From an uncultured beta proteobacterium (GTDB lineage: Bacteria > Pseudomonadota > Gammaproteobacteria > Burkholderiales > Burkholderiaceae): a stretch of 64,000 nt of DNA. Where the stretch lies: assembly GCA_903821995.1 (NCBI GenBank), contig CAIJNI010000040.1, positions 219,553 to 283,552 on the forward strand, given 5' to 3'. This document shows, one piece after another, positions 19,656-28,389 of the stretch. The notes under the pieces are model-generated. The model saw only the letters and a list, made by a program, of their open reading frames with translations, was not told the origin of the DNA and made no database searches. The position numbers and the translations under genes are program-made. The stretch's first letter is position 1. Each line of letters opens with the position of its first letter.

Positions 19656-21125
19656 ATGAATAAGCCTGTTAGAAATACCAAAAAACCTGGTCGGCGGGCT
19701 CCAATCAGTAGTGACGCACATAAATCAGCTCCAAAAGCTCCATATAACCCCGCTATGGCCAAAGCGAAAGCTTTGCCTCTACATGCTGAGCATTTAATTA
19801 GATTGCTCCCAGAGGTGCTTGCATTTGAATCCCCAGCTGATAGCATTGTGAGTCGTTATTTTCGTGAAAACCCTCAATTAGGAAATCGCGATCGAGCGTT
19901 AATTGCGGAGTCGACTTTTGCTATTTTAAGAAGAAAATTAGAGTTGGCTCAATTTGCCGAGAGTGGAAATGGACCCTTGATGAGACGTTTTGCACTCATG
20001 GGGTTAATGATTGCTTTGTCTGAAGGAGGTTTAGGAACTAGTCATCGTTTTGAAAGTGCTTTAGCTGATTTAGCTTTTGTGGCACATCCTGGCGAAGTTG
20101 ATTGGTTACAACGATTTGTGGTATTTCCTAGAGAAAGTTTATCCCCACAGGTAAGGAGTAACGTTCCTGACTGGTTATGGCAGGAGCTCACAGACCAGAT
20201 TGGCCCAAAGATGCGAGATGAACTTTTAGAGACACTGTTAAGTGCAGCTCCATTAGATTGTAGAGTCAATAGCTTTAAAGCAAAAAGAGAAACGCTTATT
20301 GAAGAGTTTAATGCTTTAGGGGGTAGATACCAGTCTATAAAGACGCCGCATTCTGAATTGGGTTTTAGGCTTTTAGGTAAACCCGCTCTTCAAAACCTTG
20401 AAAGTTTTAAGAATGGAATGTTTGAGGTTCAAGATGAAGGCAGTCAATTGCTTAGTATGCTTTTAGCGCCTAAGCGCGGAGAGATGGTCGTGGATTTTTG
20501 CGCTGGCGCTGGTGGTAAAACATTAGCTTTAGGCGCTATGATGAAATCAACGGGTAGGCTATATGCTTTTGATATATCCGAGCGGCGCTTAGCTCGTTTA
20601 AAACCGCGGGTTGCAAAAAGTGGCCTATCAAATGTTCACCCGGTTTGGATCGATAGTGAGAACGATACTAAGGTGAAACGTCTTGCAGGAAAAATTGATA
20701 AGGTCTTAGTGGATGCGCCTTGCAGTGGCCTGGGAACTTTACGCCGTAATCCAGACTTAAAGTGGCGTCAAAGTCCGCTGACAATCAAAGAATTACAGTC
20801 TAAACAGTTTTCGATCTTAAGTTCCGCGGCAAGACTTTTAAAAAATGGTGGACGAATTGTTTATGCAACCTGTAGCTTATTACGAGAAGAAAATCAGGAT
20901 ATTGTTGAAGCTTTTTTACATGACCATCCCGAATTTGAGTTGTTAGACCCTAAGGTGGTATTAGTAGCCCCATTTCCACTTTTAGGTGACATTCCGGTAG
21001 GTAGCAGTTTGGATTCGTTTTGGTGGCAACTTTGGCCTAATCAGCACCAAACAGACGGTTTTTTTGCCGCTATATTACAGAAAAAAGCGTTGCCAGTAAA
21101 AGAAGAGGCTCTTCCAGAATTGTGA
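19656..21125 (+). CDS. RsmB/NOP family rRNA cytosine-C5 methyltransferase
   Basis: A 489-residue SAM-dependent RNA m5C methyltransferase. After a basic, proline-rich tail of about 35 residues comes a NusB-like helical part (NRDRALIAESTFAILRRK), then the catalytic domain: VDFCAGAGGKTLALGAMM (SAM motif I), DAPCSGLGTLRRNPDLKW (motif IV, with the conserved PC) and YATCSLLREEN (motif VI, catalytic TCS). The family includes RsmB and RsmF; rsmB proper is usually beside fmt, so I leave the symbol blank. The exact rRNA target cannot be read. Confidence 0.88.
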   Translation: MNKPVRNTKKPGRRAPISSDAHKSAPKAPYNPAMAKAKALPLHAEHLIRLLPEVLAFESPADSIVSRYFRENPQLGNRDRALIAESTFAILRRKLELAQFAESGNGPLMRRFALMGLMIALSEGGLGTSHRFESALADLAFVAHPGEVDWLQRFVVFPRESLSPQVRSNVPDWLWQELTDQIGPKMRDELLETLLSAAPLDCRVNSFKAKRETLIEEFNALGGRYQSIKTPHSELGFRLLGKPALQNLESFKNGMFEVQDEGSQLLSMLLAPKRGEMVVDFCAGAGGKTLALGAMMKSTGRLYAFDISERRLARLKPRVAKSGLSNVHPVWIDSENDTKVKRLAGKIDKVLVDAPCSGLGTLRRNPDLKWRQSPLTIKELQSKQFSILSSAARLLKNGGRIVYATCSLLREENQDIVEAFLHDHPEFELLDPKVVLVAPFPLLGDIPVGSSLDSFWWQLWPNQHQTDGFFAAILQKKALPVKEEALPEL

Positions 21126-21154
21126 CAAAGGTATTAAAATAGAGTTTTCAATCA

Positions 21155-22339
21155 TTGGGGCGCATATTGTTCTTTCTTAATTGGCTTAGTCATGGAATTC
21201 TAAATTGGTCTAATTTGGAAATTTTAGTTTTCACACTGGTGGTGACGCACATCACAATTGCTAGTGTCACAATATTTTTGCATCGTCATCAAGCCCATCG
21301 GTCTTTAGACCTACATCCTATTGTGTCGCATTTTTTTAGGCTGTGGTTATGGTTAACCACAGGCATGATCACTAAAGAGTGGGCTGCCATACATCGCAAG
21401 CATCATGCTAAATGTGAAACAGAAAATGATCCGCATAGTCCTCAAATATTGGGGATTAATACGGTGCTTTGGCGTGGTGCAGACTTGTATGCCATCGAGG
21501 CTTTAAATCAAGAAACATTAGACAAATATGGGCATGGAACTCCAGATGATTGGGTAGAAAACAAGGTTTATTCTAAATATCGTTGGCAGGGTGTGGGCAT
21601 TATGCTTGTGATTGATGTTCTCTTATTTGGTGCGATAGGCGGTTTAGTATGGGCCATACAAATGATGTGGATTCCTGTGACTGCTGCAGGAATTATCAAC
21701 GGCATTGGGCATTTTGTTGGATACCGCAATTTTGATTCGCAGGATGCCTCTACAAATATTTTTCCATTGGGCATTTTGATAGGTGGTGAGGAGTTACATA
21801 ACAACCATCATACCTATGCTACGAGTGCCAAGCTCTCTAATCAATGGTATGAGTTTGATATCGGATGGCTTTATATCCGGGCTCTACAAATTATGAAATT
21901 AGCAACGGTTAAGAAAATGCCCCCAAAGCTAAAATTGCAGACCCTCAAAAGAGTTGACTTAGATACGCTACATTCAATTATTTCAAATCGGTATGAGTTG
22001 ATGGCAAAGTATAGTCAAACGATCAAAGATACATTTAAACAAGAAGTAGCTCATATTCACGATTTAGCAAAAGAGTTTTCAGACAAACACCAATGGCTTT
22101 TTACAGATGAAGCAAAGCTTAGTCTTGTGCAAAAAAATCGCCTTGAGAATTTAATGAAAGTCAGTGAAAAATTAAAGACCTTAGTTGAAATGCGTAGGGA
22201 ATTAGCTCAAATTTGGCAAAAATCCTCGGCGAGTAGCGAACATCTCGTTCAGAATTTGCAAGATTGGTGTCACAAAGCCGAATTAAGTGGTTTGGAGTCG
22301 CTCAGAACTTTCTCACTAAGACTTCGAACCTACGCTTAA
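21155..22339 (+). CDS. Membrane fatty-acid desaturase (DesA type) with a helical C-terminal extension
   Basis: Introduces a double bond into acyl chains at the inner membrane using a di-iron centre. Three His boxes are visible: HRHQAH (about 44-49), HRKHH (about 81-85) and HNNHH (about 212-216), with hydrophobic spans between. The start is uncertain: no ATG precedes the conserved region, and TTG at 21155 or 21164 are the candidates. Residues 250-394 form a highly charged helical tail absent from minimal desaturases. Its end, DWCHKAELSGLESLRTFSLR, recalls the tail of ISL3-type transposases. Ends at a bidirectional terminator. Confidence 0.85.
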   Translation: MGRILFFLNWLSHGILNWSNLEILVFTLVVTHITIASVTIFLHRHQAHRSLDLHPIVSHFFRLWLWLTTGMITKEWAAIHRKHHAKCETENDPHSPQILGINTVLWRGADLYAIEALNQETLDKYGHGTPDDWVENKVYSKYRWQGVGIMLVIDVLLFGAIGGLVWAIQMMWIPVTAAGIINGIGHFVGYRNFDSQDASTNIFPLGILIGGEELHNNHHTYATSAKLSNQWYEFDIGWLYIRALQIMKLATVKKMPPKLKLQTLKRVDLDTLHSIISNRYELMAKYSQTIKDTFKQEVAHIHDLAKEFSDKHQWLFTDEAKLSLVQKNRLENLMKVSEKLKTLVEMRRELAQIWQKSSASSEHLVQNLQDWCHKAELSGLESLRTFSLRLRTYA

Positions 22340-22363
22340 GAGTAAGTGATCCGTGGTGCCAAT

Positions 22364-22395
22364 AAAAAAACCGCATTAAAGAATGCGGTTTTTTT
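22364..22395. terminator. Bidirectional terminator between the desaturase and rpmG
   Basis: AAAAAAACCGCATT (22364-22377) pairs with AATGCGGTTTTTTT (22382-22395) around a 4-base loop. The A and T runs serve both the plus-strand desaturase and the minus-strand rpmB-rpmG transcript. Confidence 0.9.
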
Positions 22396-22411
22396 AATAA
22401 GGATAAAACGG

Positions 22412-22579
22412 TTATTTAATCTTAGTTTCTTTATATGAAACATGTTTGCGAGCCTTGGGATCAAATTTCATGATCTCCATTTTTTCAGGGGTAGTTCTTT
22501 TATTTTTGGTTGTTGTATAAAAGTGACCAGTCCCCGCAGTTGACTCTAATTTGATTTTCTCGCGTCCACCTTTTGCCAT
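22412..22579 (-). CDS. rpmG: 50S ribosomal protein L33
   Basis: A 55-residue basic protein, read directly from the minus strand. It starts [20 protein letters not shown], continues with [20 protein letters not shown] and ends KETKIK, as L33 does. It lacks the paired Cys zinc ligands of the C+ form, like other proteobacterial L33. It lies 12 bases after rpmB, the usual rpmB-rpmG operon. Confidence 0.96.
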   Translation of the reverse strand: MAKGGREKIKLESTAGTGHFYTTTKNKRTTPEKMEIMKFDPKARKHVSYKETKIK

Positions 22580-22591
22580 AATATTCTCCGG

Positions 22592-22825
22592 TTAGATAAC
22601 GCCACGAGCACGCATGTCGGCTAGAACCGGATCAATGCCTACTTTGTCAATTAAACGAAGTCCAGCGTTAGTTAAGCGGATGCTTACCCAACGATTTTCT
22701 GACTCGACCCAAAAACGACGATTTTGCAAATTAGGCAAAAAGCGACGCTTTGTTTTATTGTTTGCATGGGAAACATTATTGCCAACCATTGGCTTTTTCC
22801 CGGTGACTTGGCATACTCGAGCCAT
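22592..22825 (-). CDS. rpmB: 50S ribosomal protein L28
   Basis: 77 residues beginning [20 protein letters not shown], the L28 signature, with [20 protein letters not shown] next. I choose the ATG at 22823-22825 because an AAGGAG stands just upstream. First gene of the rpmB-rpmG pair, with a sigma-70 promoter visible upstream. Confidence 0.97.
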   Translation of the reverse strand: MARVCQVTGKKPMVGNNVSHANNKTKRRFLPNLQNRRFWVESENRWVSIRLTNAGLRLIDKVGIDPVLADMRARGVI

Positions 22826-22860
22826 GACACGCTCCTTCACTCACTTAACTAAAGACAATG

Positions 22861-22890
22861 ATTGTATCAGTTTTTTTGGTAACTTGACAA
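22861..22890 (-). promoter_or_regulatory. Sigma-70 promoter of rpmB-rpmG
   Basis: On the minus strand TTGTCA (22885-22890) and TACAAT (22861-22866) are 18 bases apart; each matches consensus at five of six positions. The predicted start near 22853 would give a leader of about 28 nt containing the AAGGAG of rpmB. Confidence 0.6.
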
Positions 22891-22908
22891 GTGTTCAAGG
22901 CCTAAATT

Positions 22909-23610
22909 CTAACTATTAAATAAAAGTTTGGCATCCAAGAAAGAAAAAAATCCATAATTACTTACAATACAGTGGTCTAGAATCTCAATATCTAGAATTT
23001 TAAGGGCTTTGATGAGCGTTTTAGTGAGGTCAATGTCTGCTTGACTGGGTGTGGCATTTCCTTGAGGATGGTTATGGACCAAAATAATCGATACCGCATT
23101 GAGTAAGAGCGCCTCCTTTGCAATTTCTCTAGGATAAACAGTGGTTTGTGTAGTGGTGCCTCTAAATAAAATCTTAAAGTCTATAAGTTCTCCGAGTGGA
23201 TTTAGAAAAAGACATGCAAAAACCTCATGGGAAAGTTGTCCAATAGCGGCTTCTAGATATTCCCTCGCAATTCCTGGAGAATGCATCACAGGGTTGATTT
23301 TTAGATGTTCGCCTAGAGATCTCTTGACCAATTCATAAACGGCTTGAAGTTGAGACCACTTGCCAATACCTATTCCTGAAATGCAAGATAACTCATCTTT
23401 GCTAGCCCCCAAGAGGTTCCGAAGACCACCAAATTTTTGAAGTAGTTCATTAGCTAGATCAATCGCATTTTGTTGTCGATTTCCTGTTCTTAAAAAAATA
23501 GCTAGCAGTTCAGGAGTACTTAGGGCTTGGGGACCTTCATTTAAAAGTCGTTCTCTGGGGCGTAATTGTTCTGGCCATTTGTGAATTGCTAACCTAACTT
23601 TCGAGGTCAT
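22909..23610 (-). CDS. radC: RadC family JAMM/MPN domain protein
   Basis: A 233-residue RadC homologue: an N-terminal helix-hairpin-helix part (PRERLLNEGPQALSTPELLA, SCISGIGIGKWSQLQ) followed by an MPN/JAMM-like domain with the metal-site motif LVHNHPQGNATPSQAD. The historic link to recombination repair is not supported experimentally and the function is unknown. The frame is open far upstream, but that part has no conserved sequence and overlaps the opposing FKBP gene, so I start at MTSKVRLAIHKWPEQLRPRE. Its ATG is 15 bases from the divergent FKBP start. Confidence 0.92.
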   Translation of the reverse strand: MTSKVRLAIHKWPEQLRPRERLLNEGPQALSTPELLAIFLRTGNRQQNAIDLANELLQKFGGLRNLLGASKDELSCISGIGIGKWSQLQAVYELVKRSLGEHLKINPVMHSPGIAREYLEAAIGQLSHEVFACLFLNPLGELIDFKILFRGTTTQTTVYPREIAKEALLLNAVSIILVHNHPQGNATPSQADIDLTKTLIKALKILDIEILDHCIVSNYGFFSFLDAKLLFNS

Positions 23611-23625
23611 GGCTACAATAGAAGA

Positions 23626-24072
23626 ATGATTAAACCGATTGTAAAAAAAGACTCTTTTTTGACGCTGCACTACAGAATTGGATTGCCCGAGGGCGCCGAT
23701 ATTGTTAACACATTTACAGATAAGCCTGCAACCTTGCTGATGGGGGGTGGTCAGTTTGCGCCCACTCTTGAAAATGCGCTGCTGGGTATGGAAGAGGGAA
23801 ACCAGCAAACTTTTACATTGGATGCAGAAGTAGCATTTGGTGTACGCAATCCTGAATTGGTACAAAAAGTATCTTTGCAAACACTTGAAGCAAATAGCGA
23901 TCCTGAAGAAACCTATTTGCCAGGTGATATAGTTGAATTCAATGCCCCTGAAGGTGGAACTTACGCAGGCACATTGCAATCGCTTGATAAAGATGGTGCA
24001 TGGTTTGATTTTAATCATCCATTGTCTGGCAAAACAATTACATTTGAAGCGAAGATTATTTCCGTTTTGTAA
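23626..24072 (+). CDS. fkpB: FKBP-type peptidyl-prolyl isomerase, SlpA/FkpB type
   Basis: 148 residues. FKBP strands are split by an IF (insert-in-flap) chaperone domain: LTLHYRIGLPEGADIVNTF and LENALLGMEEGNQQTF (FKBP), AFGVRNPELVQKV onward (insert), and a closing GKTITFEAKIISV. This is the SlpA/FkpB arrangement, cytoplasmic with no signal peptide. In many proteobacteria it stands directly before ispH, as here with an 18-base gap, so co-transcription is likely. Confidence 0.9.
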   Translation: MIKPIVKKDSFLTLHYRIGLPEGADIVNTFTDKPATLLMGGGQFAPTLENALLGMEEGNQQTFTLDAEVAFGVRNPELVQKVSLQTLEANSDPEETYLPGDIVEFNAPEGGTYAGTLQSLDKDGAWFDFNHPLSGKTITFEAKIISVL

Positions 24073-24090
24073 CAATAATAAAAAATAATT

Positions 24091-25068
24091 ATGGAAAAAA
24101 ATCCGAGTCTTAATCAGGAAGTTGAAGCTGAAATACTTTTGGCCCAACCACGTGGTTTCTGTGCAGGAGTTGATCGAGCCATCACTATAGTGAATCAGGC
24201 TCTTCTTCAATTCGGGGCTCCGATTTATGTACGCCATGAAATAGTTCACAACGCCTATGTTGTTGAAGATTTGCGAAAAAGAGGGGCCGTATTTATTAAT
24301 GAATTGAGAGAAGTACCAACAGGTGCTACGGTTGTTTTTAGTGCGCATGGTGTTTCTCCTATGGTTAAAGATGAAGCCAATCAGCTTGGCTTAAAAATAT
24401 TTGATGCAACTTGCCCTTTAGTGACAAAAGTCCACGTTGAGGTATTGAAGTTACATCGAGATGGTTACAAAATTTTGATGATTGGACACGCTGGACACCC
24501 AGAAGTAGAAGGCACCATGGGACAAATTCCTCATGGAATTGTTCTCATCGAGTCACTTTCTGATGTTGAGCATTTAACGTACCCAAGGGAAGAAAAAATC
24601 GCTTACGTTACACAAACCACCTTGTCTGTTGATGAAACTTTTGAAATTGTGGAAGCCTTAAGAAATAAATACCCATTGATTACTCAGCCTAAAAAACAAG
24701 ACATTTGTTATGCAACCCAAAATCGTCAAGATGCAGTGAAATTTATGGCACCTCAAGTTGAATTAGTTATTGTGGTTGGAAGTCCTAATAGTTCGAACTC
24801 AAACCGCTTGAGAGAACTTGCTGAAAAGCTTGGAGTAACTACTTACATGGTTGACGACCCATCACAGTTGCAAGAGCAGTGGTTTAAAGGTATAAAGCGA
24901 GTAGGGTTAACAGCTGGAGCCTCAGCGCCAGAAAATTTAGCTCAAGAAATTATTAACAAAATAAAAGAATTTGGTCCCAAACAGGTGCGATCTTTACCTG
25001 GAATTAGTGAAAGTATTGTTTTTCCTCTCCCAAAAGGATTAAACAAACCCCAAACTGCATTAAATTAA
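24091..25068 (+). CDS. ispH: 4-hydroxy-3-methylbut-2-enyl diphosphate reductase
   Basis: Last step of the MEP isoprenoid pathway, making IPP and DMAPP with a 4Fe-4S cluster. 325 residues. The three cluster cysteines lie in QPRGFCAGVDRAI, DATCPLVTKVH and QDICYATQNRQ. Also seen are the HAGHPEVEGTMGQ and GSPNSSNSNRL substrate motifs. Works with dxs and ispA found near the right end of the window. The liv operon begins 44 bases later. Confidence 0.96.
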   Translation: MEKNPSLNQEVEAEILLAQPRGFCAGVDRAITIVNQALLQFGAPIYVRHEIVHNAYVVEDLRKRGAVFINELREVPTGATVVFSAHGVSPMVKDEANQLGLKIFDATCPLVTKVHVEVLKLHRDGYKILMIGHAGHPEVEGTMGQIPHGIVLIESLSDVEHLTYPREEKIAYVTQTTLSVDETFEIVEALRNKYPLITQPKKQDICYATQNRQDAVKFMAPQVELVIVVGSPNSSNSNRLRELAEKLGVTTYMVDDPSQLQEQWFKGIKRVGLTAGASAPENLAQEIINKIKEFGPKQVRSLPGISESIVFPLPKGLNKPQTALN

Positions 25069-25112
25069 TAGAGTGTTTAGATTAAATAACCTTGAGAATA
25101 TGGAGAATACTT

Positions 25113-26306
25113 GTGGAAAAAAAAATAAAACAGCAGGAGATTAAATTTGGCACACTGTCACTCATTGCAGCTCTAGCCTGTGCCTTTTTGGTAGGAGGTT
25201 GTAGTAAAGATGAGAAAACAAATGCAGAGCAATCCAATAAAGTTGTTATAAAGATTGGTAATGTTGCGCCATTGACTGGACCAGATTCTTATCTAGGAAA
25301 AGATAATGAAAATGGCGCAAGGCTAGCTATTGAGGATGTTAATAAACAAGGACTAACAATTAACGGAAAGACCGTAGTTCTTGAGCTTATTGGTGAGGAT
25401 GATGCTGGGGATGCCACGACTGGAACTAAGGTGGCCACTAAATTAGTTGATAACAAAGTCGCTGCTGTTGTTGGGCATCTTAATTCTGGGGTATCTATTC
25501 CCGCATCTAAAATATATAGTGAAGCAGGGATCACTCAAATTACTCCATCCTCGACTAATCCCGAATTGACTTTACAAGGATTTAAAACGACTTATCGTAT
25601 GGTAGGTACGGATGCTCAGCAGGCTCCTGTTCTCGCTCATTTTGTCGTGGAAAATTTAAAAGGTAAAACAATTGCTGTCGTAGATGATGCAACACAATAT
25701 GGCAAAGGTTTAGCAGATGAATTTGAAAAAACATTGAACTCACTCGGCCAAAAAGTTATCTTGCGTGAGGCCACGAATAACAAGGCATCAGATTTTAAGG
25801 CTATCTTGACCAACATTAAGGCAAAAAAACCGGATGTCATTTTGTTTGGGGGAATGGCGGCAACGGGTGGGCCATTTGCAAAGCAAGCCCAGGAACTTGG
25901 GATTACGGCCAAGGTCATTGGTGGCGATGGCATTTGCAGCCCTTCACTTTATGATTTAGCAGGAGAAGCCGTGAATAATGTCATTTGCTCGACGGTTGGC
26001 GTCCCACTTGAAAAGTTAAAGGGAAGTGAAGACTATATTAAGAAATATAAAGAGCGTTTTAAAGTTGATGTGCAGATTTACTCTCCAATGGCATATGATG
26101 CTGTGATGGTTATCGTAGACGCTATGAAAAGAGCAAATTCCACTGATGCTAAAGACATTCTGGCTACGATGCCTACAACAAACTATAGCGGGTTAACTGG
26201 GCAAATTGCCTTTGACTCTAAAGGTGATCTTAAGGAGAGTTTTATTACTCTTAATCAATACAAAGATAAAAAGATTGGTACATTACAAGTAATGAAAATG
26301 CAGTAA
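25113..26306 (+). CDS. livK: Branched-chain amino-acid ABC transporter, periplasmic binding protein
   Basis: Type-1 periplasmic binding protein (ANF/LivK fold) that captures leucine, isoleucine, valine or a related amino acid. From the GTG at 25113, which has GGAG eight bases upstream, it has 397 residues; a TTG at 25092 is the longer alternative. The N-terminus has a hydrophobic core ending LVGGCSK, a lipobox-like site suggesting a lipoprotein. Conserved pieces are IGNVAPLTGPDSYLGKDNEN, ITPSSTNPELT and VIGGDGICSPS. First gene of livK-H-M-G-F. Exact ligand not determinable. Confidence 0.9.
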   Translation: MEKKIKQQEIKFGTLSLIAALACAFLVGGCSKDEKTNAEQSNKVVIKIGNVAPLTGPDSYLGKDNENGARLAIEDVNKQGLTINGKTVVLELIGEDDAGDATTGTKVATKLVDNKVAAVVGHLNSGVSIPASKIYSEAGITQITPSSTNPELTLQGFKTTYRMVGTDAQQAPVLAHFVVENLKGKTIAVVDDATQYGKGLADEFEKTLNSLGQKVILREATNNKASDFKAILTNIKAKKPDVILFGGMAATGGPFAKQAQELGITAKVIGGDGICSPSLYDLAGEAVNNVICSTVGVPLEKLKGSEDYIKKYKERFKVDVQIYSPMAYDAVMVIVDAMKRANSTDAKDILATMPTTNYSGLTGQIAFDSKGDLKESFITLNQYKDKKIGTLQVMKMQ

Positions 26307-26315
26307 CTCATTGAT

Positions 26316-26335
26316 TGGCGACCACAAGGTCGCCA
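26316..26335 (+). promoter_or_regulatory. Perfect intercistronic hairpin between livK and livH
   Basis: TGGCGACC (26316-26323) and GGTCGCCA (26328-26335) form an 8-bp GC-rich stem with an ACAA loop, 9 bases after the livK stop and 6 before the livH ATG. No T-run follows, so it is not a full terminator. The only AAGG near the livH start (26326-26329) lies in the loop and stem. Confidence 0.85.
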
Positions 26336-26341
26336 TGAATT

Positions 26342-27277
26342 ATGGATACTTTTCTACAACAGATTGCTAACGGTTTAATTCTAGGTAGTATTTACGCCTT
26401 AATTGCCCTTGGCTACACCATGGTTTACGGGATCTTAGGAATTATTAACTTTGCCCATGGGGAAGTTCTGATGATTGGGGCGATGATTGCCCTAATGGTC
26501 ATGAAGCTAATCGCACTATGGGCACCTGAGACGCCTCAAGAAATCGTATTAGTTCTTTCATTAACAGTTGCGATTACTTGTTGCGCCGGCCTTAGCTTTT
26601 TCATTGAAAAGGTGGCTTATCGTCCTTTAAGACATGCTCCGCGATTAGCCCCATTGATTTCTGCAATTGGGATGTCGATCTTATTACAAACTATCGCCAT
26701 GCTTATTTGGGGGAGAAACCCATTAAACTTTCCACAATTACTTCCAAACCAAGCAATTAATTTTCTAGGTGATCATGTCACGATTTCAGTCAAAGAGGTA
26801 ATTATCGTTTTAGTATCTTTTGTAACGATGATTGGTTTACTTATCATTGTGCATGGAACAAAGTTTGGGAGAGCTATTCGAGCAACTGCAGAAAATGCTG
26901 AAGTCGCAGGACTCATGGGAGTAAATACTCAAAGAGCCATTTCGTTAACTTTTATGTTGGGGGGTGGATTAGCTGCTTTAGCAGGAGTGATGATTGCATC
27001 TAATTATGGTACAGCGCATTTTTATATGGGCTTCATGCCTGGATTAAAAGCTTTCACTGCTGCGGTATTAGGTGGTATTGGCAATCTTCAGGGTGCGATG
27101 CTTGGTGGTATCTTGCTTGGTTTAATTGAGTCCTTAGGTGCTGGTTATATTGGAGAGCTGACTGGGGGAGTATTTGGGTCAAATTACCAAGATATTTTTT
27201 CATTCCTAGTGCTCATTCTGGTGCTTATTTTTAAGCCATCGGGATTACTTGGTGAAAAAGTAAGTGATCGAGCTTAG
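26342..27277 (+). CDS. livH: Branched-chain amino-acid ABC transporter permease LivH
   Basis: 311-residue integral membrane permease with about eight hydrophobic helices. The start QQIANGLILGSIYALIALGY and the signature INFAHGEVLMIGA are characteristic, as is the EAA-like loop RATAENAEVAGLMGVNT and the closing GLIESLGAGYIG region. Follows the livK-livH hairpin and pairs with LivM to form the channel. Confidence 0.94.
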   Translation: MDTFLQQIANGLILGSIYALIALGYTMVYGILGIINFAHGEVLMIGAMIALMVMKLIALWAPETPQEIVLVLSLTVAITCCAGLSFFIEKVAYRPLRHAPRLAPLISAIGMSILLQTIAMLIWGRNPLNFPQLLPNQAINFLGDHVTISVKEVIIVLVSFVTMIGLLIIVHGTKFGRAIRATAENAEVAGLMGVNTQRAISLTFMLGGGLAALAGVMIASNYGTAHFYMGFMPGLKAFTAAVLGGIGNLQGAMLGGILLGLIESLGAGYIGELTGGVFGSNYQDIFSFLVLILVLIFKPSGLLGEKVSDRA

Positions 27278-27281
27278 AGTG

Positions 27282-28382
27282 ATGAAGACATCGAATTCTT
27301 TTTTAAAAGCCCATCCGTCTCAAAAAAAGTTAACACTTTTTATTGCTATCGGGATACTACTTATTCTTTTGCCTTGGATCGTTTCTATTGGCGGTGGCAA
27401 TTATTGGGTCAGAGTTTTAGATTTTGCTTTGCTATATACCCTTTTGGCCTTGGGGTTAAATATTGTTGTTGGGTTTGCTGGTCTGCTTGATCTGGGTTAT
27501 ATTGCTTTTTATGCTGTAGGAGCTTACTCTGCAGCTCTTTTAACCTCCCCTCATTTAGCGGCTAATTTCATTGACTTCAAGAATGCTTTTCCTCAAGGGA
27601 TGCATGTCAGTTATTGGTTAATTATTCCAGTTGCCGCCTTGATTGCCGCAGGTTTTGGCGCAATATTGGGCGCCCCTACTTTGAAATTACGAGGTGATTA
27701 TTTAGCAATTGTTACTTTAGGCTTTGGAGAGATTGTCCGTATTTTTATGAATAATCTCGATCGTCCATTGAACTTAACAAATGGACCAAAGGGGATAAAT
27801 GGCATTGATGCTGTTTCTTTAGGTGGCGTTTCTCTAGGAAAGACTTTTCAAATTGGAAGCTTCTCTATTCCTTCAGTAGTCTTAAATTATTACTTATTTG
27901 TTGTGTTGGTCGTCATTGTTGTGATGATATGTGGCAGGTTGCAACGCTCAAGAATTGGAAGGGCATGGGTAGCTATTCGTGAAGATGAAATTGCTGCTAA
28001 AGCAATGGGTATCAATACTAGAAATCTGAAATTGCTTGCTTTTGCAATTGGAGCCTCATTTGGAGGTCTTTCAGGCGCTTTATTTGCATCTTTCCAAGGG
28101 TTCATTTCTCCAGAGTCCTTTTCTCTATGGGAGTCGATTATTATTCTTGCGATGGTGGTGCTTGGGGGTATGGGGCATATCCCAGGAGTTATTTTAGGAA
28201 GTCTTTTGTTAACAATATTTCCCGAAGTTTTAAGGGCATCGTTGGAGCCATTACAACGAATGATTTTTGGGAAAGTTTTAATTGATTCAGAGGTAATTCG
28301 ACAGTTGTTGTATGGATTGGCTTTGATTTTAGTTATGCGCTTTCGTCCTAAAGGACTTTGGCCAGAGAACGTGGCTAGGTGA
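27282..28382 (+). CDS. livM: Branched-chain amino-acid ABC transporter permease LivM
   Basis: 366 residues from the ATG at 27282, four bases after the livH stop; a GTG at 27264 inside livH is the longer option. Multi-helix permease with VVGFAGLLDLGYIAFYAVGA (the LivM signature), LRGDYLAIVTLGFGEI, the cytoplasmic coupling loop AIREDEIAAKAMGINT and the GGLSGALFASFQGFISPESF segment. Second membrane subunit of the liv transporter. Confidence 0.94.
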   Translation: MKTSNSFLKAHPSQKKLTLFIAIGILLILLPWIVSIGGGNYWVRVLDFALLYTLLALGLNIVVGFAGLLDLGYIAFYAVGAYSAALLTSPHLAANFIDFKNAFPQGMHVSYWLIIPVAALIAAGFGAILGAPTLKLRGDYLAIVTLGFGEIVRIFMNNLDRPLNLTNGPKGINGIDAVSLGGVSLGKTFQIGSFSIPSVVLNYYLFVVLVVIVVMICGRLQRSRIGRAWVAIREDEIAAKAMGINTRNLKLLAFAIGASFGGLSGALFASFQGFISPESFSLWESIIILAMVVLGGMGHIPGVILGSLLLTIFPEVLRASLEPLQRMIFGKVLIDSEVIRQLLYGLALILVMRFRPKGLWPENVAR

Positions 28383-28389
28383 TATCACA

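Noticed and set aside
23611..24348. Open frame extending radC upstream by about 246 codons
   Set aside because: It is antisense to fkpB and into ispH and shows no conserved sequence. RadC family homology starts at MTSKVRLAIH.
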